From the NCBI GenBank assembly GCA_000512085.1, contig ASPP01004852.1, positions 1 through 21,909 of the forward strand: 21,909 nucleotides of DNA. The letters are read 5' to 3'. This document shows positions 1-9,448 of this stretch, in pieces. Source of the stretch: Reticulomyxa filosa (lineage: Eukaryota; Foraminifera; Reticulomyxidae). A model generated the notes under the pieces. It was not told the DNA's origin, did no database searches, and was given only the letters and a program-made list of their open reading frames with translations. Each line of letters starts with the position of its first letter. Position 1 is the stretch's first letter. A program made the translations under genes and the position numbers.

Positions 1-430
1 TTTCTGGTCGTTGTAAGATTTTGTGATGTTCTTTCTTTTGTTTTCGAGAGAGTAGTCCGATACTTGACACGCCAACCCATCTAAAAAATAAAGGAGACTA
101 AAAGAAAGCCCCGAAGGCCTGAACACCAAAGAAAAAGACAACAGAATGCCTGGAAACTAAAGAAAAGGCCACCGAAGGCCAGGAAATCAACACTTGAAAT
201 GCTTCAACAATTTTTATAGTTAAAATTGAAATCTTTTTGAAATGATATAAAATGATGTATTTTCTAAACTAAAATTATTGCTTAAATGTTGAAGCTTGAA
301 TGTTATTTGCTAGTTACTTTTTGTAACGTATTGTGTTATTTAGTACTGTATTCATGTTTGAGGTGCTTGTTTTGACAATATTTTCCTTTTATCAATTCAA
401 CAAATTACATTCTTCCATGCTAAAAAAAAA
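1..430. other. Non-coding stretch at the left edge with a short imperfect repeat
   Basis: No convincing coding frame is visible. Around 105-190 there are two imperfect copies of a GC-richer motif built on CCGAAGGCC, separated by A-rich spacer containing CAAAGAAAA or TAAAGAAAA. They may belong to the flank of the LINE remnant that follows, but nothing in the sequence proves this. The rest is AT-rich. Confidence 0.4.
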
Positions 431-448
431 AAGAACAAAGAGACAAAT

Positions 449-1000
449 TCAGTGGCAAGATCAGATACTGACAAAGCGTGTCTATTGGCAAAGACATTTG
501 CGGAACCCCCTCAACCTCCAAAAGATGTGGATGAAAAGCATTATGAAATTGTTGAAAATGACATTAAACAATATCTAAACCATTGGAATTGGCTGATTAC
601 TTCATTGGTTTGAGCGATATTCAATATAGTGATATTACAAAAGCAGAAGTCATTGAACTATTAGACATTTGTCGCCGTACAAAGCGCAAGGTCCAGATAA
701 TATCCACAATCAAATGTTAAAAATGGTGATCTTGTATTGTTTGACTTATTCCAAGCATGTTAATTATATCTATGGCAAAGCAGCAAGGAAACTTGGATTT
801 GACATACAAAGGTATCAGACCAAGTTTATCAATATATAATCTATTATGCAAGACCATCATTCGTCCGAGTATCGAGTGCATTTTGGAATGGTGCAGCAGA
901 CACTCATAAGAGGCGATTGCATTGGGATATGTGAGTAATCATTACAGATCACATCACATTGTGGAAGAGTGATTATCCTCACTGATTGCAAGTTCGTAGT
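449..1000 (+). mobile_element. Decayed non-LTR (LINE-type) reverse transcriptase remnant
   Basis: Pieces of one LINE reverse transcriptase can be read on the + strand across three frames. The first piece (about 449-600) reads DKACLLAKTFAEPPQPPKDV and DEKHYEIVENDIKQYL, the typical lead-in to a LINE RT domain. The second (about 580-690) holds SDITKAEVIELLDICRRTK. The third (about 680-830) holds the conserved RT motif QGPDNIHNQMLK and then YSKHVNYIYGKAARKLGF, which resembles the thumb region. The fourth (about 811-960) reads IRPSLSIYNLLCKTIIRPSI and FWNGAADTHKRRLHWDM, the usual RT C-terminal signature. The palm with its YxDD site is missing between the third and fourth blocks, so there is an internal deletion as well as several frameshifts. 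It cannot be active. The family assignment rests on motif recognition; I cannot name the clade. Confidence 0.75.
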
Positions 1001-1593
1001 CAATTCGATATTCAATAAATGAGGTTCTGACATCAAAAAAAAAATTAATTTAAACATCCTTCATCATCGAGATAAACTTTTGAAAAAAAAGTTGTATTTT
1101 GAAGCACAGAATAACTAGATACTGCAACATCTAGCAGTATCTGAAAGAAATTCGAATTAATCTTCGATTATTAACAACGATTTTCGTCGTCAACAAGATT
1201 GCGTGGTGAAAACAGAATAAAGACAAAGTAGTTGAAAACTTTCAGATATCAGATATATACAAGATAACAAACGAAACACCCAAAATGGACAGTCGAAACA
1301 AAATAATATTAACAAGAACAAAATTTAGCAACTTTTCTATTAAATAAGCCGAAATGTCAATAGCAACAATATTCACATGCTTTTCTTATAATAAGTGTTT
1401 AAATTTTATTTTTTGTTTTAGTTTGCTTTAATTTGTTAACAGATTTGAATTGAATCTCAATATTTCACTGAGACTTCAACACTTCGAAAACAAGGCTCAT
1501 ACAATTGGATCAATAGATTTCATCCAATTATCAATATTCTTTTTCAATCTTAATCTAAATTGTTCCCGTTTATTGCTTCTCAGATTCCAAATC
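1001..1593. other. AT-rich stretch between the two retroelement remnants
   Basis: No supportable gene is visible. The stretch lies between a + strand RT remnant and a - strand ORF1/endonuclease remnant. Its right end may contain further decayed endonuclease sequence on the minus strand, but stops interrupt every frame. Confidence 0.5.
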
Positions 1594-2590
1594 TCAATCT
1601 TTTGTCGTCAATTCGTAGTGATTCCACCCAACACGATTCATAACCAAATACATTAAATGTATCATCATGTTATTGAATGATCGTGATGATGAATGCAAAT
1701 CTCTTCGACATAACACTCCAGATCTTCCTGTGATGAACATAAAGATACTGGAAATTATAATCAATGTCCTTCTTCTTTTGATCTTTTGATGCAAATTTTG
1801 TTCTAATATTTGTGTCTTGGAATAAATCCGTTGATGTTGTTCTGGAACGCCAATAGACTGCTGATCTCCAATCCACATCTAAACCAACATTGGGTTAATT
1901 GATTGCAATTGCAGGAATGCTGATTTAACCTCTGCTAATTCACGTCTTAGCAATGATATTTCATCATCATCAGATTTCTTGTTCTGCAGCCTTTGATCTT
2001 TGTTATTCTTTCTATTGGCCCTCTTCTTCGGTTTCTGATGTCTCATTTCCATTTGACACTTGTTGTCCTTTGACACTCTGCACATTTGATTTAATTGGAA
2101 TGTGTTGATATGCCTTCTTCTTCAGGAATGCATTGTCAATTTAATATCAAGTTTTCTCTTGATTTTCGAATCACATTACATTGCAATAAATCGCTTGGGT
2201 GCTGCTTTCGACATAATACACATTTGTGTTTGCTTGGGTCATTCTTGTATCGTCATTCTGCCGCTTCGTGATTTGCCAATCCGCAATACTTACATACTTT
2301 GCGCTTTTTTATACATTCACGAACAATATGGTTCAACCTGTAGCATTTCCTGCATTTTTTGAAATGAGATTTTTGTCTTGATTTGACTTTGTTGAATAAT
2401 TTCACTTTCACCATTGAATATTCAATCTGAATATCATTGTCTTTCAATATCTTGACAACATCTTCAGTCTTGTGTATTTTATCCTAGCATGGCTTGCAGT
2501 ATAGCCTATTGGTGTAAATCACCTTGTCTCGACCGTCCGTATCTCCTTCACAAGCCTTTTTATCAGTAAGTGTTTGTCGGTTTTGCCCGA
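1594..2590 (-). mobile_element. Decayed LINE ORF1 (gag-like zinc knuckles) plus probable endonuclease remnant, minus strand
   Basis: Reading on the minus strand from about 2590 downwards, one frame reads KKACEGDTDGRDKVIYTNR, an in-frame TAG near 2484, then KTEDVVKILKDNDIQIEYS. It runs into two CCHC knuckles, CRKCYRLNHIVREC and CKYCGLANHEAAE, the second ending in TGA exactly where its last Cys is expected. A third Cys/His cluster, CVLCRKQHPSDLLQC, follows in the same frame. After a frameshift, 2085-1879 encodes a basic stretch and a short coiled coil (EISLLRRELAEVKSAFLQLQ), which looks like the ORF1 C-terminus. Below 1878, fragments such as GYESCWVESLRIDDKRLRF resemble an APE-type endonuclease, which would be the start of ORF2. 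The ORF1 identity is well supported and the endonuclease part is weak. Orientation is opposite to the RT remnant at 449-1000. Confidence 0.7.
2253..2483 (-). pseudogene. ORF1/gag-like zinc-knuckle fragment of a LINE, broken by TAG and TGA
   Basis: This is the best preserved open stretch of the minus-strand retroelement. It contains a complete CCHC knuckle (C-x2-C-x4-H-x4-C) and a second one cut at its final Cys by TGA. Two or three tandem CCHC knuckles are standard in ORF1 proteins of several LINE groups, where they bind the element's RNA. The frame resumes cleanly after the TGA with a third Cys/His cluster, so the stop looks like a recent point mutation. No function is expected now. Confidence 0.65.
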
Positions 2591-4021
2591 TGTTCAGTAG
2601 AAGTTACTCGACCCTCGGAGTTCTGCCAAAACAAAGACTGTTATTTGCCTCGATATTGCTAATTTCCCTAAGCGTCGAACACCCTTAATGCTAATCTAGG
2701 ATCCTTCAAAAAACAACTTTTTCAGTCAAGTTAAAAATGACCATGATGTTGCTTTAATTTTTTTTTACATACTGGAGATGAATATCAATTCAGTTCAACC
2801 GGATCTAGTTTCCTTCAGGAATGCTTCAGTCTGAAGATAAATTGAATATCAGCAATAATCAATTCCAGAGTTCATACGATCAATTCGATCGAAACGGTCA
2901 GAACATGTTCATTCCACACAAAGAATATCTGAAACAGACCAGACAAGTCTCAATTATTATGATCTGAATCGTGTTGTGTTCAAATTAGCTTCACGTCTTT
3001 TGTAGATTCTATTGAAATTTACAGAATAGTAAATCATATATCTAATGAAGATGAAGCTGTAACATCAATTGTGTGCTTCAATTTGTATGTACTAAAAAAG
3101 AATTAACGAGACAATATTTATTGTTATTTGAATTTCCATAATCTTGCTCGATTGGATTATAATATTGATTAAATTATTTTTTATTATTAACAATTTATTT
3201 AACAATTTGATTTAATCAATTAATCCAATTATACTTGTTATAAATATATTTTATATAAAATCGAATCCTGACAATGTATTACTGAAGCTGTTGATATAAT
3301 TATTTATATAAAAAAGTATCAAGTCATATTTGAATGGCAGTTTATGTCTATTACGAGAAATCAAAGGATAAATTTCTCAAACAAAGAATAAAATCAATTT
3401 TTGTTATATAAAAGAGCTTCCAAGCAATTTCGAAAGAAATTATAATGTTGTAAAGTATTACTTCATTTTATGAAAAGAATGCAAAATCTATTTACAGTTT
3501 AAAGCATAAATTTCAACATTATCAACAAAATAATTCAGTTGCATGGCCATATGCTGAAAAAGCAAATTACAAAAACATTTGCATAACTGCTACAATTCCC
3601 AAAAGATTTGTATAAAAATCAGAATTAAATTTGAAACCGCAATATCAAAATCACTTCAATTGGAATGTTTTGGTCTATTGATATTCGTCCAGATAACAAC
3701 GCAACAAATTTTATAATACTCTTTTCACTGGCCTCTTCCACACCCACTTCCCACAATCTTATATAAAATTGCAATAATTTAAACAAAAATAACTAGTTGT
3801 AAATAAATAGTATTTTTTAGTCCAATTTTGTTGTTGAGTCCAGTTTCTTGAGCGGAACAATCAAATTGAGCGCTAATAATGGAAAATTAACAACAAAGTT
3901 TTTCAACGACCGTTCAGTTGTTCAAAAAAGTAAAAAAACTGTTCCCGTAAAAAAAAAGGAATTAAACAATAAATTTAATCTCAAGTCGATTCCGTTATAA
4001 ACACTTCAACAACCAATCAAA
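2591..4021. other. Gene-poor AT-rich DNA upstream of the Rpt4 gene
   Basis: The first part (about 2591-2700) is somewhat GC-richer and may be the decayed 5' end of the minus-strand retroelement. From about 2750 on the sequence is strongly AT-rich, with many stops in all frames and no recognisable protein. The last 300 nt should contain the Rpt4 promoter and 5' UTR. Confidence 0.6.
3760..3768 (+). promoter_or_regulatory. Possible TATA box of the Rpt4 gene
   Basis: TATATAAAA lies about 254 nt before the Rpt4 ATG, just after a short GC-richer, pyrimidine-rich stretch (CCTCTTCCACACCCACTTCCC). In DNA this AT-rich such a match is only suggestive, and the implied 5' UTR of about 230 nt would be long unless it is spliced. 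Confidence 0.25.
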
Positions 4022-5197
4022 ATGTCAGACGAAGAAAAAAGACGCCAATTGCTGATGGATTTGCGCACAGAAGGAATGAGAGAAAGAACAGTGCAGTCAA
4101 GCAAAAAACAGTTGATGGTACAATTACTGGAGTTGGAAAGGGAAGAGAAAAGGACAGAAGATTCATTGAAGGCTCTGCAAACAGCAGGACAAGTGATAGG
4201 CGAAGTGTTGAAGCAATTGACAGAAGATAAGTTTATCGTGAAAGTGTCATCAGGACCTCGTCACGTGGTAGGATGCCGAAAACAAGTGAATAAAGCGAAA
4301 CTGAAATCAGGAGACCGAGTGTCATTGGATTACACAACATTGACGATAATGCGCAAATTGCCTCGAGAAGTGGATCCAATGGTATTTAAAATGTTGGACG
4401 AAGACCCAGGCGAAGTAACGTATAAGAGCATCGGAGGACTGAACGATCAAATCCGAGAGCTGCGTGAATCGATAGAACTGCCATTGACGAACCCAGAACT
4501 ATTTCAAAGGGTAGGTATTAAACCACCAAAAGGTGTGTTGTTGTATGGTCCTCCAGGAACAGGCAAGACATTACTCGCTCGAGCAATGGCGAACACAATG
4601 GATTGCAAATTCTTGAAAGTGGTTTCATCAGGAATTGTCGACAAATATATTGGCGAGAGTGCACGTATCATTCGAGAAATGTTTGGGTATGCCCGCGAAA
4701 ATGAGCCCTGTATCATTTTCATGGATGAAATCGATGCCATTGGTGGAAAGCGTTTTTCCCAAGGCACGTCCGCCGATCGTGAAATCCAGCGTACGTTGAT
4801 GGAATTACTGAATCAATTGGATGGCTTTGAGGAGTTGGGAAAAGTTAAAATAATCATGGCCACCAACAGACCTGATGTTTTAGATCCTGCTTTACTGCGA
4901 CCTGGACGATTGGATCGCAAAATTGAAATCCCTTTGCCCAATGAGTCTTCACGATTGGATATTTTGAAAATCCATGCGTCTCAACTCACAAAAAAAAACG
5001 ATATCGATTACGAAGCCATTGTCAAACTGTCCGATGGTTTCAACGGTGCTGATATGAGAAATATTTGTACTGAAGCGGGAATGTTTGCTATTCGTGAAGA
5101 TCGTCCCTATGTCATACAAGAAGACTTTATGAAGGCTGTCAGAAAAGTCAAAGAAGCAAAGAAATTGGAATCGAAACTAGAATACACCAAAGTGTGA
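4022..5197 (+). CDS. PSMC6: 26S proteasome regulatory subunit 10B homolog (Rpt4/PSMC6 AAA-ATPase)
   Basis: This is one of the six ATPases of the 19S base, which unfold ubiquitinated substrates and feed them into the 20S core. The 391-aa protein matches the family length (about 389 aa in animals). In order: an N-terminal coiled coil (about 25-55); an OB-type domain (about 65-115); Walker A GPPGTGKT at 176-183; pore-loop KYIGE at 208-212; Walker [11 protein letters not shown] at 231-240 with Asp235-Glu236; second region of homology with arginine fingers in [10 protein letters not shown] (Arg293 and Arg296); and a helical lid carrying [20 protein letters not shown] and [11 protein letters not shown]. 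These last two, with the KLESKLEY C-terminus, are the Rpt4 hallmarks that separate it from Rpt1, 2, 3, 5 and 6. The last residues (YTKV) lack the HbYX motif, as expected for Rpt4. The gene is a single exon ending in TGA. The start is the first ATG, in an A-rich context. Nothing looks broken. Confidence 0.98.
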   Translation: MSDEEKRRQLLMDLRTEGMRERTVQSSKKQLMVQLLELEREEKRTEDSLKALQTAGQVIGEVLKQLTEDKFIVKVSSGPRHVVGCRKQVNKAKLKSGDRVSLDYTTLTIMRKLPREVDPMVFKMLDEDPGEVTYKSIGGLNDQIRELRESIELPLTNPELFQRVGIKPPKGVLLYGPPGTGKTLLARAMANTMDCKFLKVVSSGIVDKYIGESARIIREMFGYARENEPCIIFMDEIDAIGGKRFSQGTSADREIQRTLMELLNQLDGFEELGKVKIIMATNRPDVLDPALLRPGRLDRKIEIPLPNESSRLDILKIHASQLTKKNDIDYEAIVKLSDGFNGADMRNICTEAGMFAIREDRPYVIQEDFMKAVRKVKEAKKLESKLEYTKV

Positions 5198-5605
5198 TTT
5201 TTTGCTTTTCCTTTTTTACTGAAAGAAAACATCAAACTTTTGCTTCGTGCCTGTCGATCATTGCATGAGAAAATTTTCTTATTTTGATGTTCAATGAAAC
5301 AATACAATACACAAAAAAAAGTGGTTGAAAGTGCTAAATCCAACTACTTGAATTTCTTTTTTTTATTCCGAAAAGGATCATACCTGTTTTTTCTTCATTA
5401 CCGACAAAAAAACAACTAATTAAAAAACGAAAAGGGGCAACGGAAAATTTTTTAAATTTTATTCTACAAATTTTTTACATAAAGACACTGACTATTTTGT
5501 TACATGGTAAATGGTATGAAATCATTTTAAAATATCAAAAGTCAAATATTGTTCAGGGAATATCAGACAATGATGCTTTAAATTTTTTTAGGCGTTCGAA
5601 CAAAA
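5198..5605. other. Convergent 3' intergenic region
   Basis: This AT-rich spacer lies between the 3' end of Rpt4 (+) and the 3' end of the unknown minus-strand gene. It must hold both 3' UTRs. On the minus strand AATAAA-like sequence occurs around 5456-5463, about 145 nt beyond that gene's stop, and could be its polyadenylation signal. No coding frame is convincing. Confidence 0.5.
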
Positions 5606-7197
5606 TCAACACAAAAGCTTATACAATTGAAATACTCGTTTGAGTTCAAATGAATTTGAGCTATTTTTTTCAGTTGGTGCAACTCGTAGCAACACCACCT
5701 CCTCGGAGTCATCAATGGTTTTGACAAATAAGGATTGAATGGTGCCATTGACTACAACTCCATTTTTTTTCATAAAGCGTACTTTGTCATTTTTCAAAAA
5801 GCACATCCCTCGTTTTATTGTCAACAGCCCACTCTTGGGATGAATAGTGACCTTGTGTTTATTATCAATAACACAACATTGGCAATAATATAGTGACGAT
5901 TGTAAAAACTGATTGTCGAGTTTGGCAATGCATTCCAGCGGAAGTGCATTGCGTTTCAAAAGGAATAGTAGATGAATAAGATGAGCCATCCATATTTCGT
6001 CAAACAAGTGATAAAAATTACGAATGACCTGTTCTTTGGTTGTTTCAGGGCCCATAAAGTCAGGGTCATTGCTGACACGAAAGTACGCACCGCAAATGAA
6101 GCATTTATGTGTGTTAGTACTTTGTAGATCAATCAGAATTGGACATATTTTGCTTTCCAAGCATTCCTATTCAAACACGAAGAAGAAAGATGTATGCACA
6201 TTTGATGCTGTGATTGTGATGTACAAGACAAAAAGAAAGTGCATTGAACTAAGGCTGCAAAAGAGCTATTGACGATACAAAAAACATTGCAAGGTCCGCC
6301 ACAAAAAGTGCGAGTGAGTGCCTGTTTATACAATTGTCTGTAAGGAAACTCAAAGCATGTGATATTGGGACTGCAAATGCAATGCAACGACAGTCCATTC
6401 AAACCGAATTCGGTTAATATCGTATTGAGTGTCGATCGACTGTCTTTGTGAATAAAGGCTACGTTCCAACGCATGTTTGATTGTTTCAACGTTTTCAAAA
6501 ACAGACGCATTTGATTGTGCAATTTCAATTCAAACGCAAAACTCTGTTTGAATAATTCATCTTTGAGATTTAACAGCTCGGACTTTATTTCATTTCGCTT
6601 CAAATCGCTCAGAGTGTTCATGCGATTGCATAAAAACTCACTTATTATTTTGTCGCAAATGTCTTCTTCCAAATATAAAGAAATCGAATGTATGCCTTCG
6701 AAATAGAGCCCGATGTCTTTGATCATTTTGTCTTGATCTTTCTCGCCCTTTTTGCACATGTAATGTTTCACAGTCGCTATCCACAACTGATTCAGTATTG
6801 CGTCGTAGTTACTAAACAGAACATTGGTGTGAATAAACATCCATTTTTTCGTTTCGTTATCTTCGCCAGTCCCTCCTTCACTTTTTGTCTGCTCTGTCAG
6901 TAGCAGTGGTTGTTCGCAACTGTGTCTTATTGGGTCCAATCCTTTGTCCAACTTTCCACCTACTTTGTCCACATTTAGTCTTCTTCTTTTCCTCAAAAAT
7001 GTTAGTGATGGATCTTCCAGTAAGGATTTTTCAAAGCTGTTCGTGTCTAACTCTGTCTGTCCTACACGTCCCATATACGAGAATATTGAAGTGTTATCAT
7101 TATTCACCAATTTGTGCAGATCGGTGAGGGCGTCAAATAAAGCTGATGGATTTGAATCACTTGTTGAAAGTTCATTTGAAAACATTGTTCTTTGCAC
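5606..7197 (-). CDS. Two-exon gene of unknown function (502 aa) with two CxxC pairs
   Basis: I do not recognise this family. Exon 1 is 7197-6250 (316 codons), the intron is 6249-6167 (83 nt, GTTCAA...AATAG with a pyrimidine-rich end), and exon 2 is 6166-5606. Both junctions are phase 0. Splicing removes a TGA that would otherwise end exon 1 and gives one 502-aa protein. The N-terminus (1-100) is polar and probably disordered. Residues 110-260 look helical (for example RNEIKSELLNLKDELFKQSF). Residues 260-316 alternate hydrophobic and polar and look like an alpha/beta fold. Exon 2 starts with Cys-rich sequence: CFIC at 338-341 and CQCC at 411-414 form two CxxC pairs about 70 residues apart, consistent with one zinc site. 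The C-terminus (about 425-500, FLKNDKVRFMKKNGVVVNG) resembles an SH3- or Tudor-like beta barrel. No catalytic motif is evident. The first ATG in the open frame was taken as the start; an upstream exon cannot be excluded. Confidence 0.7.
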
Positions 7198-7589
7198 TTT
7201 TTTCTACATACTTATTTCTTTAAGACCGCGCTTAGTTGTATTGTACAAGCAAATCAGAAATTTTACATAAGTAGGCCGAGCAAAAGCGAATAATACATTT
7301 TCAATAAAATAAACTTACAGCTCACCCAATAAATAAGCAAATGAAGAGATTAGCCGTTTAAAAGTGTCACCAAGTGTTTTCACAAATAAACAACGTGATC
7401 AGTTTTCTTTTTGGCCTTAACAAGTGGGCGGGTGAAAAGGTAGTTTTGAACTGTTTTGTTTGTTTTTTTTTGCCGTTTTGAACCGATTACTACATCCTAA
7501 TTTTGAGCTGTCTTTGAGGTATAAAGTTAGATATTCACATAATAAAGCGTAACAATATAATTTGATTGTATTATTTTTTTGTAGTGTTG
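7198..7589. other. Divergent intergenic region
   Basis: This is the spacer between the starts of the minus-strand unknown gene and the plus-strand gene fragment that follows. It is AT-rich with no convincing coding frame. TTTTTTTGTAG at 7574-7584 could be a 3' splice site for the next gene, so a small 5' exon may lie hidden here. I could not place it. Confidence 0.4.
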
Positions 7590-8286
7590 ATGCAGAGAGT
7601 GAACACAAGTCCGAGTGTAAAACAAGAAATTGAAAAAGCAACATCAGGAGAAGTTTCAAGTGAGACAATCTGTCTTTTCATTTGTATTCATATTTTTTAT
7701 TTTAGTGTTTGTTCATTGTACGTCTATTTATTCTCGCTCTTTTATTTTTTGGTGTATGAAACAATAAAACACAGATGAAAAAGTAAAAGTAATTTCTCGG
7801 AATCAAATTATATTAAACTTACATCGCAAACGTATTCACAAAAGAAACAATAAAACAAAAAATGCAAATATATTATTGATATCTCCAAAAATTGCAGTTA
7901 CACACTTTACACTCTTTTTTATCTTCATATCATGCCTATCGTAAAAATATCGAATTATATCATTTTATTGTACTCTCCTGTCGGGACAAAACAAAGGCTT
8001 TAAAGAGCAGTTCGGATTGGAACGACTGGGTTGACATTCGAACAGAAGTTAATAGCTATTGTATTTTTTTGGAGTGTGTTGTGCGTCGCTGCTTTTTTCC
8101 TTCGATTTTAAAAAAATGTACTATAGGCTGACATTAATGTTATTTTTATGTTTGACTTTTGTCTTCAATATACAAATAATAAAGCAATTGTTTGAAGAAG
8201 AATCTCGTCGCGCGAAGAAATTTTCGACTCAGCAAGGCACGAAATTGTGTGTCAAAAATTACCAACTGCTAAACTCGTATTTTTAA
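7590..8286 (+). CDS. Probable small spliced gene, function unknown
   Basis: Four short pieces have coding character and can be joined in phase. They are 7590-7659 (ATG start; SPSVKQEIEKATSGEVS), 7775-7788, 7997-8047 (ALKSSSDWNDWVDIRTE) and 8185-8286 (QLFEEESRRAKKFSTQQ, ending in TAA). The implied introns are 7660-7774, 7789-7996 and 8048-8184, all GT...AG. The second piece would be a 14-nt micro-exon, which weakens the model. The assembled peptide would be about 78 aa, soluble and charged, and I cannot assign it to a family. A pyrimidine tract ending in TAG at 7584 suggests that the first piece may begin as an internal exon. Alternatives are a gene relic or a longer gene with a missed 5' exon. 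Confidence 0.35.
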
Positions 8287-9448
8287 ATGTTCAAAAAAAA
8301 ATGTACAAAAAAAAAGAACCATAAAAAAAGCTCTTTTGTAGTTTTTATCGATGCACTTACGAAAAAAATACGAAATTAGGATAATCACGTTAAAAAGTTT
8401 AGTTTTGGACATTGGCAATTGTGCTTATTGTCTTTTTTTTCCCAAAAAACTCTAGTGTTGCTATATTTGAGTAAAACGATGATTGGTAGGATATGGAAGC
8501 TCTTCATGGTGATTGACCATTTTCCATTCTTTGGACCAATTAGAGTCATTGTTGTTGTTTGAATGTTTTTGTTTTTTGCATCGCTCCTGTTTCATGTTTC
8601 TGTGTATTTGTACGTTCTGGTTGATTTTTTGTCTCTTAAAAATTGAAGATATTATTAAGATATAATGTTTTTGTTTTTGCAGCTATCTCCTTTTGCTTGG
8701 TTATTTTTTAATTGTTTTTTATTATTGTCGTTATTCTTATTCTTCGTCTCTTCTTTTCAGGTTTGATTTTTGCTCGCCACTTTTGTTTGCACGTTCATTG
8801 TATTGACTTAGATTTCGTCGTATCTTTTGATTTTTTCTCAGTTGCTTTTCAGGGCGAAATTGCCACCAAAATTAGGTCGAAGCGAATCAACCACTTCAAT
8901 CTCTTTAACAAAATATTTTTTCATTCGGAACTTACGAAGAAAATTTATTCAAAAACAATTTTGACGATTTTTTTTATCCTTTTTGCTTCGTGTGAAACAT
9001 TTCATATTGCCATACATACCTATTTTTCAAGTTCATGATGTTCGATTAAAACAGGTTGAATTACTGTTTTTTAAATGGCTTTGTGATAATATTTCCTAAA
9101 TATTTGTTGTACATATCGTGATACCCACTATTAAGATGCAATAACTCTATCTAAGTTGATGTAGATCGTTAATTTTATGTTTTTTGTTCTTTAATCTTCT
9201 TTGGGTTGACTTGTTAATTTGAATAAGCAACTTGCGAAGTAGAAGAAAAATAGTACACAATAAAATCAGCCAAGCAAAGCAACAGAGTATCTTCACTTTT
9301 TCAAGTGTAAGAATAGCTAATTTGTAAACAAAAGTGCACTTAGTATTTTCGGCTATTGAGTAAATCCATTAAAAATATATACAGACTTAACAAAAGAGCT
9401 GTATAAAAAACTTCCTTTTTCGAATTGAAGGTGCTGTCAACCTACATC
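8287..9448. other. T-rich intergenic region of about 1.2 kb
   Basis: I see no gene here. The plus strand is strikingly T-rich between about 8400 and 8850 and between 8960 and 9200. One 108-codon open frame (8712-9038) is mostly Phe/Ile/Leu from T-rich sequence and is judged spurious. The right end contains the putative promoter of the PX-PH gene. Confidence 0.55.
9402..9409 (+). promoter_or_regulatory. Possible TATA box of the PX-PH gene
   Basis: TATAAAAA lies 40 nt before the ATG at 9449. If used, transcription would start about 10-15 nt before the ATG, giving a very short 5' UTR. Low-information match in AT-rich DNA. Confidence 0.3.

Noticed and set aside
2253-2300. TGA at the zinc-knuckle Cys as evidence of a variant genetic code (TGA = Cys)
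   Set aside because: Rpt4 and the DysF-C2 gene end in TGA at the expected C-termini, and the retroelement carries other damage.
4504-4767. Minus-strand open frame inside Rpt4
   Set aside because: Antisense shadow of a strongly conserved coding region.
8712-9038. 108-codon plus-strand open frame
   Set aside because: Composition is what T-rich DNA yields (Phe, Ile, Leu, Val), with no domain and no neighbours in phase. One short charged patch is not enough.
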